Below, in pieces: positions 38,809 through 49,292 of a stretch of DNA of 64,000 bases (within the stretch, counting starts at the first letter, position 1; each line of letters starts with the position of its first letter). The stretch covers positions 17,878,501-17,942,500 of the forward strand of contig AP031356.1 of the NCBI GenBank assembly GCA_037833965.1, in the 5' to 3' direction. The notes beneath the pieces were generated by a model. That model saw only the letters and a program-made list of their open reading frames with translations, was not told the origin of the DNA and made no database searches. The translations under genes and the position numbers were made by a program. Source of the stretch: Marchantia polymorpha subsp. ruderalis (Eukaryota > Streptophyta > Marchantiopsida > Marchantiales > Marchantiaceae).

Positions 38809-39834
38809 TCACCAAAAATAACGTCTGACATACAAATAAATTGCGTACCCTAGAAGTGGCCAGCCTTTCGGGGGAATGGCAGCACACGTCATCTGTGGGA
38901 AAAAATGCTTTGGCACTAGTGTGTTAACATCACTCGTGCACAAATTAGTGAATGGGAAAGGAACAGGCTGAGTTGCCGAGTTAAGTTCGGTATTTCTAAT
39001 CCTTTGCGTCTTCAACCCTACCGGGAGAAACACTGACACAAGAGTCTGAAGCCCGTGAGAAATTCAAATCACTGCTTCCTTCCGTGAATCGCTTCCTTCC
39101 TCGACTACTACGGTAACTGGACGGTTTGCAGGATCACTCACGTTGAGGAGATCGACGCCAAAGCTTTTGACAACTAACGAGAATTTACATGGCTCGGAGA
39201 AACGACAGAAAAATCTCTCAACGTGAAGACGCATATAAAACCCATCGACTTTCTTGGATGATCTAATCCACTTTCTACGACTTGAATTTCACGACGTGAG
39301 CTGACAACAACCCGGGAGCATAATGCGATGAGATCCCTTTTGAGTGAGCTGACAACAACCCGGGAGCATAATGCGATGAGATCCCTTTTGAATGAACACG
39401 CTGAGCATTGACGGTAACATCAACACTATTAAAACCTTCAAATTTCACCTCGAAATTGAACCCGAGCCGCCACAACAAAAGCCAGGGATGGAACCTAGAC
39501 ACAGGCCAGAAACAGACGAACGAATTTTCGCCGACACCAATTCACTCACCTGGAAATTTCTTTGAAACGCCATCTTGAGCTGCGGGTCCAGCTCGAACAT
39601 GCTGTCCTTCTCGGGGTCATTCCTGAGGCCGGTGCCAGCGGGCGGCGCGTACATCATCTTACCCTTGCCGCCGGGATCATTGGTGGCTTTCATCGACAGC
39701 GCACTGTGCTTCAACTCCTTGGGCTTGGCCGGCTGACGCCATGGCGGCACCGAGGTCTCGCTGGTGCTGGCGCCGACCTTCTCATCCTTGGTGGTCGGTT
39801 TTTGCCTCCACGGAGGAGCTGATCCCCTCGGCAT
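38809..39834 (-). CDS. Small hypothetical protein with C-terminal membrane-like segment
   Basis: Exon 1 (39834-39550) starts with ATG and encodes 95 residues containing two related PPWRQ motifs (APPWRQKP and VPPWRQPAKPKEL) and a conserved-looking end, ELDPQLKMAFQRNFQ. It ends at a good donor (CAG|gtgagt). The following sequence in that frame contains a tandem repeat and looks intronic. A likely second exon at 38892-38809 follows an acceptor (cccacag) in the matching phase and reads ATPPKG-type residues then WPLLGYAIYLYVRRYFW before a stop, which could be a single membrane-spanning tail. Together they would give 122 residues. I do not recognise the family. Exon 1 is fairly convincing; the second exon is plausible, and additional internal exons cannot be excluded. 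Confidence 0.55.
39296..39391. repeat. Perfect 48-bp tandem duplication
   Basis: A 48-base unit beginning GTGAGCTGACAACAACCC occurs twice in direct contact (39296-39343 and 39344-39391) with no difference between copies. It lies inside the presumed intron of the small minus-strand gene. Identity suggests a very recent event or a collapsed/expanded assembly repeat. Confidence 0.95.
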
Positions 39835-40936
39835 TCTGATTCACACCAATTTCCCACCAACACCAACACCAAACCCCAGGCCCAAATCCGCCCGAGTGCA
39901 AAACCCCTGCTCTTGCAGCTGCTGCGGATAAAGTGCGCGGATCCTTACGAGCTCGCCCCCGCCCCCGTCCAAATCCAGATGCTGCTCCGTGCCCGTGCCC
40001 GTGCGCGTGCGCAGCGATCGTCCCTCGGCACTGGCCTCCAAACAAACAAACTCACCTCGTCCCCATCCCGCGACATCAGATAAGGTCGGCTTTTCATGCT
40101 CTTCCGCCTCGTCTTCAGACGTAACCTCGATTACCGTTCCTTAATCACGATTATTGATCGGACCCGTGGTTAGCCAGCATTCGGAATGTCCATGGACAAC
40201 TTGCCGGCCTCGTCGGGAATCTCGGAGGCGGTGGTGGTTGCTTTTGATAGTTAGGTCCCGTTGTCGATGTGGCAATTGTATTCCACATTCAAATTACACA
40301 AATATTCAAATACAAGAAGATATAGAACATCCTATGAACAATGAATCAAGAGATATACTCACTATATTTCTTGCCACATTATTAGCCATATATTATCCAA
40401 ACTTGACTATAAAACCCACAATGTAGCAAAAAATAACGTTCAACGATGACAATTAAAAAAATATACTACTCTAACAATAACAAAAAAAAATCCAAGAATT
40501 TGAAATTATTTATTTAATTTTTCTTCAATTTCAGTTTTATTTTTAATCAATCCAAAGTAAATTACTTAGTATAGATATTTTAGTTGCATTTATATTTCCA
40601 GTCTCATAATTGATTATAAATTCTCACATACACTTTTATTATGATCTTTGCTACTTGATCTTTTGCTATTTGATCATGATGTTCACAATTTCTTTCGGAA
40701 GGAAATTGATACATTTTTAGTTTTAAAATCTATATGAATCTTTAGTAAGTCCATTTAACACAATATTGAATCAACTAATTTGTCAAATGTTAAATCCTCT
40801 CATAATTTGAATCTATTATGAATAATCCATGCCTATGTATAGTATACTAAATAATGTGTTCTATATATCCTGTAACATTGAATGCTAGATTTTTTTTTAT
40901 TGTCAAAAGATGAAGTTTAAATTCTAAGATAAACCT
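39835..40936. other. Upstream region of small gene, then AT-rich DNA
   Basis: The first 250 bases are GC-rich, with CCCGT/GCGTG-type short repeats near 39,990-40,015 (GTGCCCGTGCCCGTGCGCG), and are probably leader or promoter of the minus-strand small gene. From 40,280 the sequence is AT-rich and empty up to the inverted-repeat element. Confidence 0.5.
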
Positions 40937-41324
40937 CTTTCATTTATATGATTCTATGGAGAGATATTTGCTTGATGGTATCCATCAAGAATAAATTTGT
41001 TTGATGATACACATAAAGTTTCGTTTTATCCGATGGGATCCCAACGATGTCACATGTGAGACTGCTCTAGTATGAACAGACATTTCTAGAATGAAAAAAA
41101 ATCACTCAATTATGCACGATTATACTTTCCCTAATGACTTATGGTTCAATTCTAGATGTTTATACAAATTGTTTGAATTTGAATGCACTAAAAATTGAAG
41201 AATATGATATTTTAAATTCTAGAATCAATTTTACTAATTTAAAGAATATATACAAAGAATGAAAAATAAATAAACTTAAAAATTGAAATAAAATCAATAA
41301 TAAATATGAAAAGGTTTGTACAAA

Positions 41325-41351
41325 ATCAGGATATAATTTCTATATCCTGAT
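41325..41351. repeat. 11-bp perfect inverted repeat inside element A
   Basis: ATCAGGATATA (41325-41335) and its exact complement (41341-41351) flank the five-base loop ATTTC. It lies in AT-rich interior sequence of the long-TIR element. Confidence 0.8.
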
Positions 41352-42399
41352 AAAAATTACGAAAATATAAAATTTTAAAATATAAATAAAAAAATTTATC
41401 GAAAAAATTGCAGTAAATTCTGAATCAAAAATCTATTTAATGTATAGAACACAATATCTAAAAATGAGAATAAATGAAATAAATTTTAATATTAAATTTT
41501 AAAAATAATAATTTAACACTAATAAATTATAAAACTAATGTCTATATATTTTGCCTTAATTATTCTAAAACTCATAATAGTGTAAAATCTATATATTTTT
41601 AAATAATTTTAAATTTTATTTTGCAATGATAGAGAATTTTATAATTCAATTAAAAATAGTAATAAATTTGATAAACATGAGTTAAAGTTTTCCATAACCA
41701 TTTCTTGTATTATTGAAATATATCAAAGATTTGGAAGAATTAAAAATGATGAAAGATTGGAACAATTATTGTAACTGTAAATATTATTCAGATCTAAGAT
41801 CTAAACCATTCAAGATTAACTTTAGTATGTATGTAACGTCTGGAATAAATATTAGTAAGATCTAACGGTCCGATTTGATTTTTGAACTTTGCTAAGTTTG
41901 TAAATTCTAAACTAGTGGAAGAATATGTAATATAGATAACTAAGCATGAAGTATATGCAGATAAAGTCATAAGAAATACACTTAAAATTGAATTAAATAT
42001 TAATTTAAATAATTTATATATAATTAAACTCATCTGAAACCATTGATGACGTGTAATTTATATTCTAGAATTTATTGGTTATTTTAAAAAATAGATAGAT
42101 TATTTTTATCTCATTTGTTATATTTTGACTCAATTTTCATACAATCCTGATATTTTGATCCCATCCAGATAATGAAATTTATATCTACTGATAGTTGTAA
42201 AAGAAATGTTTCAATTTGGAACTATATTTCTAAAATTAAAAATGAAAAAAGATTTTTTTAAAGAAAAAAACCTAAAATATAATTTAGAGAATAGAAAAAA
42301 CAATCCCAATAATTTTCATACATTACATATAAAAGAAGAAAAATATTCAAGAACTAATATGCAAGAAATGAAACCTTGGAACATATAATTCATATTCCG

Positions 42400-42990
42400 T
42401 CTTCCTTTCCCCGAAAGGAGAGTTGGGATCCAGATCGCGCCGATGGCGTCTGGAAAGAGACTACCTCCTCCCACGTCCTCCTCCTCGGGGCCCAACAATC
42501 CAACAATCCCTAGGCCAACAATTCGAGAAATGTAGAACAGTATGTGAGAATCTTGCTCCACGATCGCGACGACATCAGCGGGAGTTCCGACGAGCCACAG
42601 CGAGTTGCAATTTGTGGTGCCGAAATTTGTGGAAGAAGTTCGGAGACTCCAGACAAAGAGATGCGGTAGTCGAACAGTACTGAGTGTGACAGAGTAGAGG
42701 GGAGGAAAAGGGAAGGAGGTTGGGGCATTCTGCGAGGTAGAAGGTCCAAATCGACCATGCGCCGCGGATGGAGTGTCAAGGAGTGACGAATCGTCGATGA
42801 ACCTCAGCGGGCTCCGTCGATGGTAATGCGAAATCTCATGTTCATGGTACCAGAGAAGATAGAGCAGAAATTTACGTCAGAGCTTGCATTTTCAGTTCGT
42901 CTCGCATCAATCGGTCGGTGCGGTGAAAGTGGTTCTCGCTCAGAGTGACGAGCGAGAGAAACGCTGATCGGTAGATACCGGAGAGAGGCA
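42400..42990 (+). pseudogene. GC-rich gene-like fragment inside element A
   Basis: An abrupt GC-rich island lies between the two TIRs. On the plus strand ATG at 42442 opens a frame starting MASGKRLPPPTSSSSGP and continuing IPRPTIREM before a stop. In another frame, beginning at the same point, the sequence continues VEQYVRILLHDRDDISG and runs open for about 40 more codons, as if a single base had been lost at about 42,533 or an intron lies there. This is the look of a host 5' exon carried by a transposon and now broken. The parent gene is not recognised. The overlapping frames on both strands at 42423-42779 are alternatives I consider less likely. Confidence 0.35.
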
Positions 42991-43250
42991 CAACTTGGAT
43001 AGTGAAAAACAAGAATATATCCTTATAAGTACACGTATTAAAATATATTGTTACAAGAACATATTATTAAAATAACAAAAACAAAAACAAATTCAAGAAC
43101 ATATTCATAATAGAACATTTACTAGAGGTCATCTATGACACACCAATTGTGGAGTACCATCGGGTAAAATGAAACTTGATGGGTTCCATCAATCAAATAT
43201 GTTCTTGATGGGCTCCCATCAAGCAAATATCTTTTCTATGGATCATATTT

Positions 43251-43469
43251 AGGAGTTTTAAAACATATATTAATTTTACAAAATAAAACTTTTTTGTCAA
43301 AAGATCTTGATGAAAACAATTTTTTCATGCTTTTAATTGTTGATAAGAATGTTTCTTAAATAAAAAATATCAAAATAAAATTATAAAATTTTTATATATA
43401 TATATTTAGATTTTATGAATGAAGTATTTTGTATTCACAAAATTTCAATACGATTTCATATATTATTTG
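43251..43469. other. AT-rich spacer between elements A and B
   Basis: About 220 bases of AT-rich sequence separating the two inverted-repeat elements. No gene or repeat is recognised. Confidence 0.5.
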
Positions 43470-43997
43470 CTATGAGAAATTTGCTTGATGGGCCCCATCA
43501 GAACATTGATTTGATGGGAACCTTGAAGTTCCATTTTACCCGATGGGACCCTTCCGACGGCAATTCAGTCAACCGTCACCGATGCTCTACTGCGAGTTCT
43601 TGTAATTCCTTTCAATCCGGGTTAGGAAAAGCACTGAGGCTCTTTGTTGAAAAGTGAAATGCACTTCACGGAACAAATACGCAACTGACATGATTTCGAC
43701 CAAGAGTTTTAGAAAAAAAGAGTAAGGAGTGAGTAGATTATGCCTATAACTGTAAAATCATTATGGGACGTGAGAAATTGGGCTCTTCCACAATGAAGAT
43801 TGGGAGCCATGGAAAATCTGACTAACTTAAATTGGGGAAGAAATTATTATTTTTTTCATTGAAGTGGAAACAAATCAGTTACAAGAACATAACTGACAGT
43901 GACCCGTCGGAGGGGTACCATCGGGTAAAATGGAACTTATTGGATCCCATCACGCAGTCAGGGTTCTGATGGGGTCCCATCAAGCAAATTTCTCTAT
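43470..43997. mobile_element. Long-TIR element B (about 530 bp), MITE-like
   Basis: Terminal inverted repeats of about 93 bp lie at 43470-43563 and, reversed, 43904-43997. Outer ends read CTAT-AGAAATTTGCTTGATGGG and inner ends TTTTACCCGATGGGACC then CCGACGG. They are related in sequence to the TIRs of element A, so both belong to one family. The roughly 340-bp interior has no transposase and only a short chance frame. Size and structure fit a miniature element derived from, or related to, element A. No certain target duplication was seen. Confidence 0.62.
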
Positions 43998-45174
43998 TTT
44001 TTGTAGATCAAATTAAATTAATATTCATTAAAATCTTTAAAAAGTTAGTTTTGAGTAATTTTAAATTTATGGTATGAATGTATGACTAAAGATATCTTAA
44101 ACTAAGGCTTGCAATCCAAATTTATTTTATATCTAGTTTCAAACAAATTTCTGATTTTCAGTCATTTTATTTTTTGTCATAAATTTTAAAATAATATATA
44201 AATGGTTAAAATATTGACTGATTAATAAAATAAAATAAATTTTATTTTATTTTATTAAAAATTTTTATTATATAAATCGATATACAAATAAATAAATAAA
44301 TAAATAATTTCTTTCGATATTTTTATATTTTTATATTTTTCATAAACAATAATTATTCATTAAAAATTTTACAAATGCAAAACTGAAAAAAATTAATATA
44401 TTCATAGACTTTAGATTAATTTCAATTCACATGCGATGAAAGTATGTATCATATTTAGTCTCAAAATTTCAAATTTTCTCTGTAAGTTTGTATGTATTTT
44501 TTATTGTAATTGTATTAAAAATGAATTGTTAGAATGAATAGAATTCTCAGGTGAAATTAAATCTATATATGATTATGACTTTTCATTCGAAGTCCTGAAA
44601 ATAATGGTTATTTTAGTTTTCATTATATTCAATCAATTGATTACAACTTTAATGTGTTGACAAATTTCATATATTTAACAATGTAATATTTCAAGTCGTA
44701 TGTTTCACGTCGACTATCTTTACAATCGGATTGGAAGACATTATTAACATGAAATGGTTCTAACCATGCTTGTTTTAAACTTATGTATGTGCATTTAATA
44801 TATTTTATTTACTGTCATATTTTTTACAACTTACATTTATTAGTTTTAATTTACCAACTCATCCGACAGAGAGAGTCCATTATAATGGATATATATTTTT
44901 TCAATTCATTTTGTACAATCAGTTTTCACGACATTTCTCTTCTTTTACTCAGGGGGTTGTGCTTCAGTTTCAAAACATTCTTCCATCTTCATTCAAAAGT
45001 GGTTTTATGTATCTCATACTGGGTTACGTGACCAGGGGTGGCTCTAGACACTAGTCTTCACTATCTTTTTCATAGATTATACAAATCATGCATTTTATAG
45101 AGCGTTGTTCAGCTTTCAGAAATTTCCTACTTCAAGGGAACTCATCTTGCTTTTGTTCCCTAGTCTCGATTTGG
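43998..45174. other. AT-rich intergenic
   Basis: Very AT-rich sequence with tracts such as AATAAATAAATAAATAAATA near 44,290. No credible coding frame is seen. The last 150 bases are of normal composition and may hold the degraded upstream part of the peroxidase pseudogene. Confidence 0.5.
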
Positions 45175-45814
45175 ATCCGGCATGCTTTGTCAAGGACTAA
45201 TTTGATTGCTGCTTTGCAACTCGTTACTCTGCTAAACGGCACAGGCTGGGCCATGCAAGGTGGAAGAAAAGATGGCACTAATTCCCTCGGCTCCAGAGCC
45301 GAAGCCGAGCTGCCATCGCCGGAGTTCGACGTGTCTCAGCTCATAGATTCTTTTGCTCGGATGGGATTATCGGCCAAGCAGATGGTGGTACTGTCCGGCT
45401 CGCACACCGTGGAGTGGGATTTTGCGACAAATTCGTTTCGCGCCTCTACAACTTCAACTCGACCTTCTCCACGGGTCCCTCGATGGACCCTGCATATGCC
45501 ACGGAGCTCAAGAACATTTGCCCCAGCACACTTTCAACACCTCCATCGAAGTGTTCATGGATGTTATCACCCCCACATCTGCAGGTGTGTTCGAGGCCAA
45601 CTACTACAAGACGACGCTGCAGGAGCACAAGGGCCTCTTAACATCGGACCAGTCGCTCTTCGACGATTCGCGCACAAGGGCCATGGTGACATCGCTGCTG
45701 AATAAACGTCGATTCCAGAAGGAGTTCGGAAAGGCTATGCGTGCTATGGGAGCAGTAGGAGTGAAAACCGTGGGCCAGATTCGCACCAACTGCAGGGCGG
45801 TGAACGCACAGTAG
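45175..45814 (+). pseudogene. Class III peroxidase pseudogene, 5'-truncated, two frameshifts
   Basis: Class III plant peroxidases are secreted haem enzymes that oxidise phenolics in the wall. Here recognisable peroxidase sequence runs through three frames. The first holds LLNGTGWAMQGGRKDG, LPSPEFDVSQLIDSFARMGL and VVLSGSHTV, the last being the proximal haem-ligand histidine motif. The second holds CDKFVSRLYNFNST and MDPAYATELKNICP. The third holds TFNTSIEVFMDVITPT, LQEHKGLLTSDQSLFDD and GQIRTNCRAVNAQ before the stop. Frame changes occur near 45,411 and 45,525, each equivalent to one lost base. The upstream part is corrupted at the usual VSCAD-L-ALA segment, and the distal catalytic histidine region and signal peptide are absent. 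Decay at three points argues for a real pseudogene rather than one sequencing error. Confidence 0.88.
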
Positions 45815-48152
45815 ATGATGCCGAGTTGCTGTTCTTGAGACTTGTGGAGAAGTTGACTTCGACTCCTTTGCGGCGGAGAGCGAGTGAGAATGGGCCGTAT
45901 GCTTTCCCTTTTCATGTCTATAAATTCTTCAATAGTGAATCAATAAAACATTCTGGTTTTTCGTCTATCTGGTACCGTAATCCTGGAGTTTGAGAACTTT
46001 ACGGGTTAGGAACAAAAGTAACATTTTCAAGGATATCGCAAGGGCTCTGATAAAGGAGAGGACAATTGTTCGTTGACATGATTTTGGTGTTGTGAGAAAC
46101 AGAAGTCATCGCCATCTACATTTCATATGAACCTTAACCAGTTCTAGTCTCTCAAGCATGAAGAATCTTTCTTCGAATCGCAAGGTCAAAGTGATTGCAT
46201 AACTTTCAGATCAAAGGGGAATCCATAGGTCCAGAAGAGTTCCGTTCTCTACGTCTTAGAATTGAATGTGGAGTTTCCATCTTCCTGTTACCGTCCCTAC
46301 TTCACCCCAAACATTCAAATGATTTTAGATGATGAATGTTATTATAATCAGAAAAATGAATGGTTGTTTGGGAAGTTGCAACTCAAGGGAAAATCGTCTT
46401 CATAGGCCTATATGGTGTTAAGTCGTAACGTACCTTCATCAATGAAAATTGTGCTGGGAATTTAATGTACCGGTTGAAACAAATAAAGGGGTTCTTGATA
46501 GAGACAAAGTCTCTGCATCAGGTACAACTTGAATTATGAAACAAATTGAATAATCTCAGTCAATGTAGAGGCACATACCACATAAAACACATGTAGAATA
46601 GTTTTGTTAAAAGGAATAAGACAATGGTAGATGTGACAGCTAGAGACGAAGAGTTTGGATTCCTTGAATGAGATGAACTAAGCGCATAAGATTGAAGTAT
46701 ATAGTTTAAAGAAAAAGGGAAGGTTTGTTATCCCTCACTCTATTATTGGTCGATGCAGTAACAACTATAGGGTGTTGACCAATCAGATAACAACATATAG
46801 TATGGTGAGGGCTAATTAACTCTAAATGTAATATAACTAGCCATTCCCAAAGAAAAAGCTCTGAGTCTAGTTAATAAAATAATAACGTGAATACTACTAG
46901 GTCATGAAAGTCATAGCACCAAAAGAAGAATGGGTTGTATGAAACCTATCTTTCCGTGGTCAGTAATTGAATGTTGTGGTTATTCTATTTACCGGTGGAG
47001 AAATACGATGGCCAGGTTTATATAAGCCTGTTTCTCCGGGAAATAAATGTCATGGAATATTACTAGCATTTCTATATTAGTCATGCTTTGGACATGCCTA
47101 ATGCTCATGGAGTTACCAATAGTAAGTTTGTGACTTTTAACACTTTGTATCATGTTACACTATTTAGTTTACAAAGATACCTTAAATATACATATAACTT
47201 GAAAACAAAAAATGAATCAATATTAAAAGAACAAGCTTCATGAAATTTAAATTAAATCCCTACGTTTTCAAAGGTGAATTCTTGAGGATTTGACATATAC
47301 GTAATTATTTTGTCCGTAATTAGAGTAATATTCGGTTTTGTATACATCGTCAAATACATGAGAGAGATCACAATTTTGTGATCAAAGATTGATGATATAT
47401 TTTATATTTTTTATCAAATTGAACATTGAGTTGCGGAGAATTTCAAGTGTTCAATCAATTGGAACCATATTATTTTGAAATCTATCATTTTCAATCTGTT
47501 GAGCACATGTTTAACGTATTTTTCTTGATTCTTCTTGACTTGATTGAATTAGGTTGAATTTTGTTAATAGATTATATATATACATATATATATATATATC
47601 TTTGATATACTTATAGACTTTTTAAATATATTTTTAATGCAACATTAGCTGGTTCTTGCATATGTCAAAATAAGATTGATTATTAGAAAAATTGAACTTA
47701 TCATTTACATGGATTTTTAATTTTATGACTTTGATTTTCCATATGCACACCAGATGCAACTTCAAGGCACGTAGAGAGCTCTGCTGGACAGACACTATTA
47801 TAGCAAAAAGTAACCTAGCTGTCATTGACACCAACAAATGTATCCTGCACGGAGCTAAGAGCCAAAAATCAGTTGTTCCTGGGTATTGACATTCTCAGAA
47901 AACCTGATCCCAACACTGAGGTGAAAGAGAGCTGCACCAAAACTAAAAGCAATGAGTTTATTATCTTGCATTCCAGCATTATCCAGCATGCTAGAAGGTA
48001 CAGGATTACAAAACAAATAGAGAAATTAGCATTGCATGATCGCGTGTCTCTCGAGCAGTATGGAGGTTCTACCCGCAGCTGGAAACGGAAAGACCTTGAT
48101 ACTTCTAAAGAAGACGACGTAACTTCTGAAGAGTCCTGCTGGGAAGTGTTCA
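45815..48152. other. Intergenic, mostly AT-rich
   Basis: The segment 45,815-47,100 has mixed composition with no credible frame. A TATA-like TTTATATAAG near 47,020 sits between CCGGTGGAGAAA and TTTCTCCGGG pieces. From 47,100 to 47,750 it is AT-rich, with TA-dinucleotide runs near 47,570-47,600. The end (47,825-48,150) shows overlapping frames on both strands that adjoin the orphan ORF and may belong to its 3' region. Confidence 0.45.
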
Positions 48153-49292
48153 CAATCTCTGAGAACACAGTTTCTGCTTCTTCTCCTCCGCGTACAGACG
48201 AAGTTTGCACTCGGCTAGCTCTGCATGCTTACGGGCTATGAGACACTCCAGCTGCAGCACGTTGGCCGCCAGACTATCGGCCAACGACGAGCACTCTGGC
48301 AAATCAATCATGAAGGATTCTTCGTCCTCATCAGACAGGTCTTTCCTCTTCTCTCTGGTGACCTGCGTATAGAGTTTAAATTTCGTGCGGCTCGTGGGGG
48401 TTCTAGGTCCTAAAGCTTTCTCCTCCTTGGCTTGGTCCTTCTGATCTGCAACCCCCGACCTCGATCCATGTTCCTCTTTGGACCCATCTTCGATTTTAGC
48501 ATCGATCACCTTTCCCTCCCGGTAATGCACTACGGTTCCGCTAAGGTCTGCCAACGCTTCTGCTTTCAGTTTGGCATGAATGTACAAAAAGCACATCACC
48601 GGACCAGCCACAGTTTTCGACACTCTGATCAAGCCGTCAGAGAGATCTTGTGACTGGGCGTGCAGTCTGCCCAATTCAGTGAGGAATTTTGTGTGCAGGA
48701 TTTTACTCCATCGAAACTTCTTGCCGGCCATAGCTTCGGTGACGTAAGTCATCAAGTCGAGTGGAACGCGTTTGAGTTCTGTTGTTTTCATCCACACAGT
48801 TTCGCTCAACAGGAACAGAAGATCTCGGAGCACCGGATCGTCCATCGAAGCCACCAACTGCTTGTTACTGCCGTCTCTTCTCTTCGCTGTAACTTCAAAA
48901 CATGCTTCAGATCTGCTGCCGTTGGTTCCATGCTTAGGGTCTTCTGGAGCCATTGCACTTTCCTCGGCGAGCAATCCGGTCACCATAACGAAGGACTGGA
49001 GGCTGACATCGATCTCTGTATTATTGACCACGGTCTTCTTGTCTTGACCATTCCAGTTGTGCACGAACTCGTCACAGATCTCCACCTTCTGCCACTTCCA
49101 GACCGTGCGCATGAAGTCAAAGAGACCTATCTTCGTCAGCGCCTCAAAGATCTGCTTGTCACGATCGTCCAGTAGTTTGGATCCATGAGTGACGATGTTT
49201 CTCACTCTATACAGTCCAACTGACAGCAGGAGTAGCCGCCACTTCTCGTCGGTGCTGCAAGATCCAGACTCTCTTGGTTTTTCTCCACCCAT
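48153..49292 (-). CDS. Orphan hypothetical protein (about 380 residues)
   Basis: A single long minus-strand frame. The frame extends to 49370, but that codon is GTG and an in-frame stop lies just upstream; the first ATG is at 49292 (MGGEKPRESG). A spliced upstream exon remains possible. The protein is soluble and charged. Features are a segment VRNIVTHGSKLLDDRDKQIF followed by FMRTVWKWQKVEICDEFVHNW, a lysine/glutamate-rich middle and a C-terminal leucine-rich coiled-coil candidate containing LQLECLIARKHAELAECKL. I do not recognise the family. The general look resembles lineage-specific plant proteins related to transposon-derived plant mobile domains, but that is only an impression. Long antisense frames over 48,225-49,175 are shadows of it. 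Confidence 0.5.

Larger units (their letters stand above)
40937..43250. mobile_element. Long-TIR element A (about 2.3 kb)
   Basis: Roughly 110-bp terminal inverted repeats lie at about 40937-41050 and, in reverse complement, 43139-43250. Shared landmarks from the outside inward are ATATGAT-CTATGGA, AGATATTTGCTTGATGG, CCATCAAG, TTGATGGA and TTTTAYCCGATGGGA. Each TIR contains an internal hairpin of the TTGATGG-N-CCATCAA kind. Most of the interior is AT-rich, but 42,400-42,990 is a GC-rich, gene-like insertion (separate entry). No transposase is recognised, so the element would be non-autonomous. A target-site duplication was not found with confidence, so the exact ends and the superfamily (a Mutator-like element is one option) remain open. 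Confidence 0.6.

Noticed and set aside
40937-43997. Interpretation as LTR retrotransposon
   Set aside because: The long repeats are in inverted, not direct, orientation and there is no primer-binding site or polyprotein.
46972-47068. TG...CA bounded segment with a TATA-like box, considered as a short TRIM LTR
   Set aside because: About 97 bp, no target duplication and no second copy found, so the boundaries are likely chance.
48660-49175. 171-codon plus-strand ORF
   Set aside because: It is opposite the longer minus-strand orphan ORF, which has more protein-like composition; both are unlikely to be real.
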